Positions 18,048 through 26,730 of a DNA stretch of 64,000 bases are shown piece by piece. Position 1 is the stretch's first letter. Each line of letters starts with the position of its first letter. Under the pieces are notes generated by a model. The model was not told the origin of the DNA, did no database searches, and saw only the letters and a list, made by a program, of their open reading frames with translations. The stretch is from Planctomycetota bacterium. GTDB taxonomy: Bacteria; Planctomycetota; Phycisphaerae; Phycisphaerales; UBA1924. The stretch is taken from NCBI GenBank assembly GCA_003696675.1, contig RFGH01000074.1:160818-224817 (forward strand), given 5' to 3'. The translations under genes were made by a program, and so were the position numbers.

Positions 18048-19115
18048 ATGCCCACCGAGGCCCCCAAACCCGGCTCCCGCAGCCCGCAGGCCGACCCCAA
18101 CGCCCTCGACGAACGGGCGTTCATCGCCCGAGTCCTCCGCCACGAGGCCGACGCCGTCGCAGCGCTCGCCGAGTTCGCCGACGACCGCTACACGAAGGCC
18201 GTGGACCTGATCGTCGCCTGCGCCGACGCCGGCGGTACGGTGCTGGTCTCCGGGCTGGGCAAGTCCGGCTGGATCGGCGCGAAAATCTCCGCCACCCTCG
18301 CCTCCCTCGGCATCCCCTCGCACGCGGTCCACCCCACTGAGGCCGCCCACGGCGACCTGGGCCGCTTCCGGCCCACGGATCTCGTCCTCTGTCTGTCTCA
18401 CTCAGGCGAGACCGAGGAAGTCGTCGCCTTGGCGTCGGTGCTCCGCCAAGACGGACTGCCCATCATTGCGATCACCCGGGGCAGCACCGACGGACGCGAA
18501 CCCAGCGCCCTCGAACGCCTCGCCACCGTGACGCTGCCCGCCCTGGTCACAGACGAAGCCGGCGACGGCGACTTCATCGCCCCCACCTCCTCAACCACGG
18601 CCACCCTCGCCATCGGCGACGCCATCGCTCTGGCCGCCGCCCGGCGCCGGGCCTTCACCGAAGCCGACTTCCGACGCCGCCACCCGGGCGGCACGCTCGG
18701 CGGGCTGCTCCGCCCCGTGACCGACCTGCTCCGCTTCCGCGCCGGCGACAATCTGCCGCTGGTCAGCGAGAAGCTCACCGTCGATGCCGCCCTGCGAGAA
18801 GCTGCCAAGATCGTCCGACGCCCGGGCGCGCTCGTCATCATCGACGACGCCGGACGGCTCGCCGGCATCTTCACCGACTCGGATCTCCGTCGCCTCGTGC
18901 TCCGCGATCCGGGTGAACTGTCCTGTCCCATCGCCGAAGTGATGACCCGCGGCCCGCGCTCACTGCCCGACACGGCCCTCGCCCGCGACGCCGTCCAGAT
19001 GTTCCGCGAACACCGCGCCGACGAGATCCCCGTGATCGACGACGCGGGGCGCCCCGTAGGACTGCTTGATGTGCAGGACCTGATCGCCATGCGCCTCGTG
19101 CGCGACGACGCCTGA
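18048..19115 (+). CDS. kdsD: D-arabinose-5-phosphate isomerase (KdsD/KpsF)
   Basis: A 355-residue enzyme that converts ribulose-5-phosphate to arabinose-5-phosphate, the first step to Kdo for LPS. A SIS domain (about residues 50-200) includes SGLGKSGWIGAKISATLASL, HAVHPTEAAHGDLGR and CLSHSGETEEV, with the family His and Ser positions. The segment APTSSTTATLAIGDAIA is diagnostic. Two CBS domains follow (about 220-275 and 290-350), ending in RPVGLLDVQDLIAMRLV. It is followed after 22 bases by the LptC/LptA-like gene in the same direction, which supports a role in LPS assembly. Confidence 0.95.
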   Translation: MPTEAPKPGSRSPQADPNALDERAFIARVLRHEADAVAALAEFADDRYTKAVDLIVACADAGGTVLVSGLGKSGWIGAKISATLASLGIPSHAVHPTEAAHGDLGRFRPTDLVLCLSHSGETEEVVALASVLRQDGLPIIAITRGSTDGREPSALERLATVTLPALVTDEAGDGDFIAPTSSTTATLAIGDAIALAAARRRAFTEADFRRRHPGGTLGGLLRPVTDLLRFRAGDNLPLVSEKLTVDAALREAAKIVRRPGALVIIDDAGRLAGIFTDSDLRRLVLRDPGELSCPIAEVMTRGPRSLPDTALARDAVQMFREHRADEIPVIDDAGRPVGLLDVQDLIAMRLVRDDA

Positions 19116-19137
19116 GCCACCCCCACAAGGAGCAGGC

Positions 19138-22100
19138 ATGCCAGCACCGGCCGGACCATCCCCCAAACTGCTCGGACGGATCGCGGCCGCTCTCCTCGCG
19201 GTGGTCTTCGGCGCCATCGTCTGGTGGGCGGTCGCCCGCAACCCAGCCCCCGCACCCACAAGGTCGAATCCCATCGATGTCGATGAGATCCCCGATATCA
19301 CCGATATCGAGACCGGCGAGTCCATCGTCATCACGCTCGCCGATCGCAACGACCCCGGCCGAATCACCGGTGTGATCGAGGCGGACCGCTTCGACCCCGT
19401 GGGCAACGGCGAACGCCTGCTGACGAACCCCCGGGCGTGGCTGTACCCGAGCGGCGAGCGGGCCGTCCGCGTCACCGCCGATCGCGCCCGTCTCGTGATG
19501 CCCAGCGCGAACCAATCCCCAGAATCAGGGACACTCGAAGGCAATGTCCGTGTGCTCGTGTACGAACACGCTGCCGGACCGGGCAATCCGCCCCCCGCCG
19601 ATGCCGCGCCCATACTCACCGGGAAGTTCGAAGCCCCCGTCCGATTCGAAAGCCGCTACCTCCGCCTTTCGAGTGACGGCCCGTTCAGCCTGATTGGCGA
19701 ACGACTCCGCTTCGAAGGAGCCGACCTCAGCGTTCTGCTCAACCAGGTCCGCGACCGCGTCGAACTGATCGAGATCACCCGCGGGGGTCGGCTCGAGTTT
19801 CTGCCCAACGCTGCCAAAGAACCGGAACACTCATCTGGACTCGGTGAGCGAGCGGAGGCAACCACCCTCCCCGAACCGGCGCCGACCGGCGAAAATCCGC
19901 CTCCGATCGCAACCGCCCCCACCACCACGAACAACGCCACCGCCGCCAAAGTCGACCTCTACCACGCGATCCTCAGCGAAGAGGTGGTCGTGTCGATGGG
20001 CACGGCCCGCGCAGAAGGTGATCGCCTGGAACTCTTCGCCCGCACGATCGACAACCAACTCCCCTCCGACTCGCTCGCCCGAGTCGGCTTCTCCCGCACC
20101 ATTGCATCACGCCCCGCCCCGCCTGCGGCCAATCCGGACATTCCATCCGGATCAACCATCTCCAGCGGCAACGCCGCTGCCGACTCCGCCGGCATCTCCT
20201 CCCCCACCATCGCCGAAGGCCCGACGCCGGATGCCAGCCTGACCGTGATCTGGCAGGGATCCATGGCGATCCGCCCGGTCGAGACGGTCCCGCCGGAACT
20301 CACCCGCGACGATGCGGCCCTCGCGATGTTCGGGACAGCTGCCCCCGTGCGGTTCGAAGACCCTGCCCGCGGAGCCACGGGCTCAGCAGCCACCGTTCGC
20401 TACGCGGCGAGCCGGGCGGTGCTCTCACTCGAAGCCGGCGACGATCCGGTCCAGATCGCGATCGAAGACGCAGGAGAAGGCTCCTTCGCACGGGTCGACG
20501 CCGATCTCCGCACGGGGGTCATCCGCCTGCCCGGCCGCGGCTCGACCCGCTCCCGCACCGACGCCGCCCTGCGCTGGAGTCAATCGGCCCGCCTGACACT
20601 GGAGACTCGCGAAGGCCAGCTCACCGACCGCCTGATCGATGCAACCTTCGCTGGCGAAGTGCTCGCGACCCAGCAGGACGCGATCCTGTCCGGTGACACC
20701 CTCGAGACCATCTTTGCCCCCGGCAGCGATGGCCGATCGGCACTCCGCGTCGCCACCGTCACGGGCGGCGGCTTCACCGGCGCCGCCGACGACCTCGGCA
20801 GGCCCCAGAGTCTGTTCGCCGAACTCATCCGCGTCGACTTCGTCGGCAACGCCGGACGCCCCGAGCCCGTCCGCGTCGCCGCCACAGGCGATGTGGTCGG
20901 CAAAGCAAACGGCGCGGAACTTGTCGCCGACCGCGCCACGGCGACCCTCGCACGCAACGGCATGGGCGATCTGTTCGTCCGCACGGCCGACGCATCGGGC
21001 GCCATCGTCTACCGGGATTCGCAGAACACCACCGCCTCCGGCAGCGGGCTCGCCGTCGACGGCGCACGCGAGACACTCCGGCTCTCCGGCAGTTCGACCA
21101 ACCCCGCCAACGCCACCCGCGGCGACTCGTCCCTCACCGGCCCGGCGATCGACCTCGACGCCCGAAACCGGCGCATGGCGGTCAGCGGCGCAGGCCGGTT
21201 CCAGCACCTGCTCCGCGACGACACGGGCGTGGAAACCGGCAGGGTGATCGCCGATTGGACCGACTCGATGCGGTTCGACGACGCCCTCGGACGGCTGGTC
21301 TGCGAAGGCGGAGTGTCCGTGGTGTCCACCCCCGATGCCTACACCCGCGACACGCTCAAAGCGGCGCGGGTCGAGGTCGAGATGACCCCGCGCCTCACCC
21401 CGGACCGCGTCGGCGGACGCGGGACTTCCGAACGGCAAGTCACCATCGCCCGCGCCTACGGCGGCTCATCGGACTCCGGACCCGCCCCAGCCACCGCCGA
21501 GACCCGAACCTACGACCCGTCCAACCCCGAGCGGGTCACGGGCCTGCTCTATCTCGAGTCTGATCAGATCGTGGCCGACAACGAGCGCTCCCAACTCCGC
21601 GTGCCCGGCGCGGGCACGCTGCTCGTCCTGGACCGACGCGACGAGTCCGACGCACGCGCCGAAGCCGACGGGATCGGCAACACCCTCGGACCCGGCCTGA
21701 CCCGATTCGACTGGACACGGTCCATGACGCTCGACCGCCCCGCGGGCATCGGCGAGATGCGCGGCGATGTCCGGGTAACCCACAAGACGATCGCCAAGGG
21801 TGCCGGCGCCGAACAACTCGCATATCTGGACTGCGACGAACTCACCGCACGCTTCGGACAACTCTCACGCGATTCGGGCACCGGGGACCGCTTCGCCCTC
21901 GAAACGGCCGATGCCAGAGGCCGCGTCACATTCCGAGCCGGCGGCAAGACCCTGTCCGCCGACGGTGCGAGGTACGAAGCAGCACGGTCCGTCCTTTACA
22001 CGCTGGCCGCCCCCGGCAATCTGGTCACTCTGACTGAGCCTGGACGAGCCGCGCCGCTAAGCGCCCGCGCGATCTCATGGGATCTCGCCCGCGATATGAT

Positions 22101-22143
22101 CGAGATCAATCGACCAAGCCCGGTCGTCCTGCCCGGCAACTGA
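19138..22143 (+). CDS. large LptC/LptA (OstA)-like periplasmic protein
   Basis: A 1001-residue protein with one N-terminal membrane segment (about 11-31) and a long strand-rich extracytoplasmic part. The first 200 residues (RLLTNPRAWLYPSG, ADRARLVMP, TLEGNVRVLVYE) look like an LptC domain. Later repeated segments such as LIDATFAGEVLATQQDAILSG, VAATGDVVGKANGAELVAD and MRGDVRVTHKT resemble OstA/LptA beta-jellyroll strands. In the known Lpt system LptC (about 190 aa) and LptA (about 180 aa) form a bridge carrying LPS to the outer membrane. Here a single chain would combine or extend it. A Pro/Ala/Thr-rich linker lies around residues 225-265. AAGGAG six bases before ATG 19138 supports the start. 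Coupling to kdsD fits this role; the domain borders are inferred. Confidence 0.72.
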   Translation: MPAPAGPSPKLLGRIAAALLAVVFGAIVWWAVARNPAPAPTRSNPIDVDEIPDITDIETGESIVITLADRNDPGRITGVIEADRFDPVGNGERLLTNPRAWLYPSGERAVRVTADRARLVMPSANQSPESGTLEGNVRVLVYEHAAGPGNPPPADAAPILTGKFEAPVRFESRYLRLSSDGPFSLIGERLRFEGADLSVLLNQVRDRVELIEITRGGRLEFLPNAAKEPEHSSGLGERAEATTLPEPAPTGENPPPIATAPTTTNNATAAKVDLYHAILSEEVVVSMGTARAEGDRLELFARTIDNQLPSDSLARVGFSRTIASRPAPPAANPDIPSGSTISSGNAAADSAGISSPTIAEGPTPDASLTVIWQGSMAIRPVETVPPELTRDDAALAMFGTAAPVRFEDPARGATGSAATVRYAASRAVLSLEAGDDPVQIAIEDAGEGSFARVDADLRTGVIRLPGRGSTRSRTDAALRWSQSARLTLETREGQLTDRLIDATFAGEVLATQQDAILSGDTLETIFAPGSDGRSALRVATVTGGGFTGAADDLGRPQSLFAELIRVDFVGNAGRPEPVRVAATGDVVGKANGAELVADRATATLARNGMGDLFVRTADASGAIVYRDSQNTTASGSGLAVDGARETLRLSGSSTNPANATRGDSSLTGPAIDLDARNRRMAVSGAGRFQHLLRDDTGVETGRVIADWTDSMRFDDALGRLVCEGGVSVVSTPDAYTRDTLKAARVEVEMTPRLTPDRVGGRGTSERQVTIARAYGGSSDSGPAPATAETRTYDPSNPERVTGLLYLESDQIVADNERSQLRVPGAGTLLVLDRRDESDARAEADGIGNTLGPGLTRFDWTRSMTLDRPAGIGEMRGDVRVTHKTIAKGAGAEQLAYLDCDELTARFGQLSRDSGTGDRFALETADARGRVTFRAGGKTLSADGARYEAARSVLYTLAAPGNLVTLTEPGRAAPLSARAISWDLARDMIEINRPSPVVLPGN

Positions 22144-22157
22144 CCGCCGACACCCGA

Positions 22158-22724
22158 TCACGAACTCGTGCGATCGACGATGCGGTAATTCTCACGCTCA
22201 CCCCGTCCGCGAAGCGGGTAATCCTTGCGGAGCGGGTGAGCCGGGTAGTCCTCCCAGAGCAGGATCCGACGCAGGTCCGGATGATTGCGGAAGCGGATGC
22301 CGAACATGTCGAACACCTCCCGCTCCATCCACTCGGCGCCCGGCCACAGGTCGCACACCGATTCGATGTACAACGCCGGGTCCTCGTCAATGCCGTCCGT
22401 CGGGATCGACGGATCGAGGAACACCTTCACCAGGAACCGATCGCCATTGGGCTCGGCCGTATCCAGGTTGCACAGGACATACACCACCGCGAAACGGGCG
22501 GGCATCTTGGCCGGATAACCGAGGTAGTCGACCGCGGTCACATCGGACAGGTAGTTGTACCCGCCCTCCTCTTTGAGGAACTTCATCACGCGATGAAACG
22601 GCTCGGCCTCCACAATCAGAGTGGACTGTCCGCGAAACTCGGTCCCTCGGAATCGCACGCCCGGGAATGCGGCTTTGACGGCCTTGAACATCCGGTGGTC
22701 CAGCGTGGGGGTCGGTGCGGTCAT
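22158..22724 (-). CDS. nuoC: NADH-quinone oxidoreductase subunit C
   Basis: A 188-residue member of the 30-kDa complex I subunit family. The diagnostic C-terminal stretch is present: WMEREVFDMFGIRFRNHPD followed by RRILLWEDYPAHPLRKDYPL. The N-terminal half has the usual YNYLSDVTAVDYLG. It sits in the peripheral arm near the iron-sulfur chain and is membrane-associated from the cytosolic side. Unusually it is alone: no nuoA, B, D or other complex I gene flanks it. It is convergent with the Lpt-like gene, and a 13-bp perfect hairpin lies 60-95 bases upstream. Either the nuo genes are scattered or this is a second copy. Confidence 0.92.
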   Translation of the reverse strand: MTAPTPTLDHRMFKAVKAAFPGVRFRGTEFRGQSTLIVEAEPFHRVMKFLKEEGGYNYLSDVTAVDYLGYPAKMPARFAVVYVLCNLDTAEPNGDRFLVKVFLDPSIPTDGIDEDPALYIESVCDLWPGAEWMEREVFDMFGIRFRNHPDLRRILLWEDYPAHPLRKDYPLRGRGERENYRIVDRTSS

Positions 22725-22785
22725 CGTCGCTCCTGATCAAGAAGAGGCGGTCAACCCATGATAGGTGGTGTCCCCGCGCATGACA

Positions 22786-22819
22786 GAGCCGGGCGGGCCC
22801 ACCACAGCCCGCCCGGCTC
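22786..22819. terminator. 13-bp perfect hairpin between nuoC and the small upstream gene
   Basis: GAGCCGGGCGGGC and its exact complement enclose an eight-base loop. On the minus strand it lies 118 bases after the 92-residue gene's stop and 62 bases before the nuoC ATG. No U-run follows on either strand. It could be a terminator of the upstream gene or a structured nuoC leader. Confidence 0.5.
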
Positions 22820-22936
22820 GGAGCAAGGTCAAAGCCAGTCATCGCAAGCGGTTCGGACGCCGGGGATCGTGCGGCACGGGGCTCTCTCCATCCCCGAGAC
22901 GCGTGCGTATCCCCGACGCCCGTCCCGTTGGCTCGG

Positions 22937-23215
22937 TCAGGAAGCCCGCCGCCGTGTCATGATCGCCGGCGCATCGCCGGGGCGATCCCAGCGTGCGGAT
23001 CGGCCCCGAGGCTCCTGCGTGTTCAGCAGGTGGTCGAGGTAGGTATTCAACTCTCGCTCGCCGAACTGCTCAAGGTATTCCGCGGTCGCGGAGCGGTTGA
23101 TCGTGAGGATCTGGTCCACCACCTGCGAGCGGCTCAGCACAAGGCGCGGGGTTCGCGGCAGATCGGGCTTGGGCTCGTGGCGGACGGGGCGCGGAATCGT
23201 AAACAGATCGGTCAT
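22937..23215 (-). CDS. small protein of unknown function
   Basis: A 92-residue hydrophilic protein from ATG 23215, which has AAGGGA seven bases upstream. The open frame extends 48 codons further, but that part is low-complexity and lacks a ribosome site. The central stretch SQVVDQILTINRSATAEYLEQ followed by FGERELNTYLDHLL is predicted as two helices and looks like a compact functional unit. The N-terminus is Pro-rich and the C-terminus basic (MTRRRAS). No family is recognised. It is divergent from the 23402 gene. Codon use matches its surroundings, which favours a real gene. Confidence 0.6.
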   Translation of the reverse strand: MTDLFTIPRPVRHEPKPDLPRTPRLVLSRSQVVDQILTINRSATAEYLEQFGERELNTYLDHLLNTQEPRGRSARWDRPGDAPAIMTRRRAS

Positions 23216-23401
23216 GGCAAGTCCCTTCGCGTCAGCCCCGGCGTCCTTGCCGGGCGAAGCGGGGCGAACGACACGCCCCGGGCAGGGCATACCCATCGGA
23301 GCCCCCGCCCGGATCCGACCAGCGTGTAATGCGCTCCGGACCTTCCCGAACTGCGCCACCCGCGCAGCCCCTGCGCCTCAGATCGGTACCTAGCCTTGCC
23401 C

Positions 23402-23956
23402 GTGATCGAGCTGACCCGCCAAGATGCGCCGAACGGCACCGTGATCACCGCAGGCGTCGACCTGTGGGGCGTCTCTCCCTCCCGACTGATCGAAGACGGC
23501 GCGGACCTCTCCGCCCTGCCGGAAGCGCCGCGCATCATCCTCCGTTCCCGCCAGACAGTCGATGACGCCGAGTCCTCGTTCGCATCGTGGTCCAATGCCG
23601 CATGGGAACGCTTCGAATCGCTGGTCACCGACGCGTCGGCCGCACTCCGAGCCGCCCGCCCCACCGCACAACTGCTGCTCTGGCCGGGCCCCGGCTCGGT
23701 GCTTTCCGACGGGGTATCAACTCTGTCCTTCGCCCGCAAGCACCCGGGCATCGGGCTGATCATCGAGCCCGCGGCTTGGATCACGCCCGCCATGCTGCGG
23801 GACGCCGAGGACCACCTCCGACGCTTCGCACACGCTCTGTCGCTGTGCGAGTCCCTCGAAGCGGTGGCGATATCCCCGGTGCCCGGGCTCGATCCCGCGG
23901 CCTGCGAAAACCTGCTCGCCCCCGCCATCGAGCGTGCCGGCGCGATCCTGCGCTGA
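23402..23956 (+). CDS. conserved-looking protein of unknown function
   Basis: A 184-residue soluble protein. The start is probably GTG 23402; TTG 23396 adds two residues. Sequence elements such as VITAGVDLWGVSPSRLIEDG, LLLWPGPGSVLSDG and HPGIGLIIEPAAWITPAML have strand-helix alternation like part of a TIM-barrel sugar-phosphate isomerase. The ending ISPVPGLDPAACENLLAPAI suits a ligand-binding barrel rim. No metal-ligand set is complete, so catalysis is doubtful. No signal peptide is seen. It precedes the TolB-like lipoprotein by 229 bases in the same direction; a promoter-like AT-rich patch separates them. Confidence 0.55.
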   Translation: MIELTRQDAPNGTVITAGVDLWGVSPSRLIEDGADLSALPEAPRIILRSRQTVDDAESSFASWSNAAWERFESLVTDASAALRAARPTAQLLLWPGPGSVLSDGVSTLSFARKHPGIGLIIEPAAWITPAMLRDAEDHLRRFAHALSLCESLEAVAISPVPGLDPAACENLLAPAIERAGAILR

Positions 23957-23968
23957 TCGCATTCCGGC

Positions 23969-23998
23969 TTGTTATCCGGCCCCAAACTTCTTTTATAC
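23969..23998 (+). promoter_or_regulatory. candidate promoter of the TolB-like lipoprotein gene
   Basis: TTGTTA (23969-23974) and TTATAC (23993-23998) are separated by 18 bases in an AT-rich patch (AAACTTCTTTTATACGG), rare in this GC-rich window. The transcript would carry a leader of about 180 bases containing two small GC-rich hairpins. Confidence 0.35.
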
Positions 23999-24049
23999 GG
24001 ACTCAAGGCACCCCCTCAGCCTGTCCGATAAGCCCCTCATCACGGGGAC

Positions 24050-24101
24050 GCCGGCGGAGCCCGGCAATCACCCCAATGGGCGGCATGCGGGCGGAGCCCG
24101 T
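24050..24101 (+). other. two similar small hairpins in a leader
   Basis: GCCGGCGGAGCCCGGC and CGGGCGGAGCCCG recur about 35 bases apart. Both present a GGCGGAGCCC core that can fold into 5-bp stems. They precede the TolB-like gene by about 90-135 bases. No known riboswitch is recognised. Confidence 0.35.
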
Positions 24102-24185
24102 CGTCGCGGACGCCATCAACCCAGACGCCCGCCCTCTCGGATCGGGCCCGGCGCGTCTCGCCACGACTCAGACGGAGCTCTGCCC

Positions 24186-25769
24186 ATGAACGCCCCACGC
24201 CGTGCACTCTCAAGCACCCTCGCCATGACCCTGCTCGCTGGGACCGTCGCCGGCACCTCGGCATGCGGCCCACGCCGCGCGGGATTCTGGAACCGCAACA
24301 AGAGCCCACAGCCCGAGCCCGCCGTCGCCGTGAACAACACCCAGCCCTCGCGCTCGGCCGTGTTCTACTCCACCACCGCTCCCAGCGGCCGCTCGGGCCT
24401 CGCCTCCAACACCAGCGCGAGCATCGAGCAGACCATCGCGGCCGAGTCCTCCTTCCGCTACGGCAGCGGTGAACCGGCGATAACCGAGTCCACCCGCGTG
24501 CCTCTGGACCGCGTCGCCACGGCCACCAACACCAACTTCTCCAATGCAACCAACACAACGCCCGCGGTCGCCAAGAGCAACCAAACCACACCCCCCACCA
24601 CCACGCCCGTGGCATCGCCGGATCAGATCGCGGGCAATGAGCAGCCCAACTTCAACGCCCTGACCCCCGAACCCAAGCCCGAGCCGCGCGTCACGACCAC
24701 GCCGACCCCCAACCGCTCGCAGGATCTCTCGGCCATCATCTACGCCAGCGCCATGGGAGCCGAACTCCCCACCGAGTTCGCCCCGCTCAACGACATCACC
24801 CGGGCGACGCTGAATGTCCGCCAGATCACCGCCAGCTTCGCCGGTGCGGACTTCGACCCGACCCCGACCCCCGACGGGCGTTCGCTGGTGTTCGCATCGA
24901 CCCAGCACCGCCCCACCGCCGACATCTACATCAAGCCCATCAACTCTTCCGTGGTCACCCGACTGACCGACGACCCCGGGCAGGATGTCATGCCGGCCGT
25001 GTCGCCGGACGGCCAGTACATCGCGTACTGCTCGGACCGCAACGGCTCGTGGGACATCTTCGTGATGCCCGCGGAAGGCGGCAAGTCCGTCCAGATCACC
25101 ACCGACGCTTCCCACGACCTCCACCCGTCGTGGTCGCCGGACGGCTCCCGCCTGGTGTTCTGCCGGCTCGGCCAACAGACAGGACGCTGGGAAATGTGGG
25201 TGGCTGAGGTTTCAAACCCCACCAGCGCTCAGTTCATCGGCTTCGGACTCTTCCCCGAGTGGGCCCCTGTCGCCGGAACCGGTGCGAACGGTGCCGACCG
25301 TATCCTCTACCAGCGCTCGCGGGAGCGGGGCGATCGGGCCTTCAGTGTCTGGACCATCGACTACAACCCCAACCCTGGTACCGCCGGGCGTGAGACCGAA
25401 ATCGCGACCGCCCCGGGCTCGGCCCTGATCAACCCCAGCTGGTCGCCCGATGCCCAGTTCGTGACCTTCGCCCAGGTGCCCTATTCCGAGGCGTGGGCCT
25501 CGGGGCAGTCGGCCAAGCCAGAGTCCTCGATCCTCTGGCTCATGGGCATCGACGGTGCCGGCAAGGTCCGTCTGACCGATGGCGAGTCGATCGACCTCAT
25601 GCCCACCTGGTCCCGGAACAACGAGATCTTCTTTGTCTCGAATATGGGCGGCCAGGAGCACCTCTGGTCGATGGAACTCTCACCGGCCATCCGCGCCGCG
25701 TCTGTCCAGGTCCCCTCGGCCAACACTGGTTTCGCTACCGTGCCCGACACACAGAATGTCGGTGAGTAA
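24186..25769 (+). CDS. TolB-like beta-propeller lipoprotein
   Basis: A 527-residue protein. The N-terminal signal ends in AGTSACGPRR, a lipobox with the acylated Cys near residue 27. A disordered Thr/Asn/Pro-rich stretch spans about residues 35-180. The C-terminal half has at least five PD40/WD40-like units of TolB type: FDPTPTPDGRSLVFAS, MPAVSPDGQYIAYCSDRNG, HPSWSPDGSRLVF, NPSWSPDAQFVTFAQ and MPTWSRNNEIFFVSN. Such propellers act in protein-protein contact at the outer membrane (Tol-Pal). ATG 24186 has GGAG eight bases upstream; the longer frame from 23934 is rejected. A strong hairpin follows the stop. No tolA, tolQR or pal gene is nearby, so a true Tol role is unproven. Confidence 0.85.
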   Translation: MNAPRRALSSTLAMTLLAGTVAGTSACGPRRAGFWNRNKSPQPEPAVAVNNTQPSRSAVFYSTTAPSGRSGLASNTSASIEQTIAAESSFRYGSGEPAITESTRVPLDRVATATNTNFSNATNTTPAVAKSNQTTPPTTTPVASPDQIAGNEQPNFNALTPEPKPEPRVTTTPTPNRSQDLSAIIYASAMGAELPTEFAPLNDITRATLNVRQITASFAGADFDPTPTPDGRSLVFASTQHRPTADIYIKPINSSVVTRLTDDPGQDVMPAVSPDGQYIAYCSDRNGSWDIFVMPAEGGKSVQITTDASHDLHPSWSPDGSRLVFCRLGQQTGRWEMWVAEVSNPTSAQFIGFGLFPEWAPVAGTGANGADRILYQRSRERGDRAFSVWTIDYNPNPGTAGRETEIATAPGSALINPSWSPDAQFVTFAQVPYSEAWASGQSAKPESSILWLMGIDGAGKVRLTDGESIDLMPTWSRNNEIFFVSNMGGQEHLWSMELSPAIRAASVQVPSANTGFATVPDTQNVGE

Positions 25770-25784
25770 AAGACTTCCAGTCTC

Positions 25785-25819
25785 CCGGACGCCGGGCCAC
25801 CGCCCGGCTGCCGGTTTCT
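25785..25819 (+). terminator. terminator after the TolB-like gene
   Basis: GCCGGGC and GCCCGGC form a 7-bp stem with a CACC loop, flanked by an outer CCGG/CCGG pair and followed by TTTCTC. It lies 16 bases after the stop codon. Confidence 0.6.
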
Positions 25820-25902
25820 CAAGCCCCTCGTCCCCCCGGGACAGGGGCGACAGGCAACCCCGGCGTGGCAGGATGCCCCGCCCTAGACCCGGCACGGACG
25901 CC

Positions 25903-26679
25903 ATGGCAAGTGCACAGACCATGCTCGCACGCGCGGCCATCTGCCTTCTGGCGATCGTTGCGCTCACCGCCTGCAAGACCACCGACCCGCGGGAGCGTCT
26001 GCTCGCCCCCACCGCGATCGTCGCTCCCTACGACACCGCGGGACGCGATGTGGTGTGGGCCGTCCTGCCGCCCCGCAACGAGTCCGGGACCAGCCTCGTC
26101 CGCACCGACCTTGTCGGCGACGAGCTCGTCGCCGCGGTTCAACAGATCCGTGGCGTCCGGTGCCTTCCGCTGAACCGATCGCTGGAGGTCGCTACCGCCC
26201 TGGGCATGCCCGAGGGCCCACGCGATTCGGCCGACGCGGTGCGGCTGGCCGAAGCGTTGGGTGTTGACGGCGTGATCGCCTCGTCGGTGACGGCCTACGA
26301 CCCATACGACCCCCCGATCCTGGGGCTGGCGCTGGCCCTCTACGCCAAGCCCGGCGCGATGACCCGGTCCGGCAACGCCGACCTGGACCCGATGGCGCTG
26401 ACCATGGCATTCACTGATTTCGGGCGGTTCGACGGCGTCCGCTTCGGCGGCGATCCGGTAACGACCGTCAGTCAGCACCTCGACGCGCGGGACCACGCGG
26501 TTCTGATGGCCGTCAAGCAGTACGCCGAGGGGCGTTCCGATCCGACCAGCGCCCTCAAGTGGCGTGTGTACACCGCGAGCATGGAGCTGTACACCCGTTT
26601 CGCGGCTTTTCACGCCGTGGGACGGTTGATCGAAGAAGAGTGGCTGCGCCTGGCTCGGGAGCAGTCCGCCAGACCCTGA
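25903..26679 (+). CDS. lipoprotein with CsgG/TolB-N-like core, unknown function
   Basis: A 258-residue protein with signal sequence MLARAAICLLAIVALTAC, acylated Cys near residue 24. The mature part begins with a region around VWAVLPPRNESGTSLVRTD and VAAVQQIRGVRCLPLNRSL. This recalls the alpha/beta fold of TolB N-terminal, CsgG and GNA1162-type lipoproteins, where a strand ending in PP or F-N-S is followed by helix and strand. DGVIASSVTAYDPYDPP fits the next strand. It probably sits on the periplasmic face of the outer membrane. ATG 25903 is chosen; ATG 25873 in frame adds ten residues. No partner genes are evident. Confidence 0.7.
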   Translation: MASAQTMLARAAICLLAIVALTACKTTDPRERLLAPTAIVAPYDTAGRDVVWAVLPPRNESGTSLVRTDLVGDELVAAVQQIRGVRCLPLNRSLEVATALGMPEGPRDSADAVRLAEALGVDGVIASSVTAYDPYDPPILGLALALYAKPGAMTRSGNADLDPMALTMAFTDFGRFDGVRFGGDPVTTVSQHLDARDHAVLMAVKQYAEGRSDPTSALKWRVYTASMELYTRFAAFHAVGRLIEEEWLRLAREQSARP

Positions 26680-26730
26680 CCCTTCGCCGTGCGATTCCCG
26701 CCCGGCGCTGAGCCGGACGAGGAACACGCG

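Noticed and set aside
22758..23042. A 94-codon plus-strand frame between nuoC and the 92-residue gene
   Set aside because: It spans the 13-bp hairpin and the opposite-strand gene, is Arg/Pro/Gly-rich, and lacks a ribosome site.
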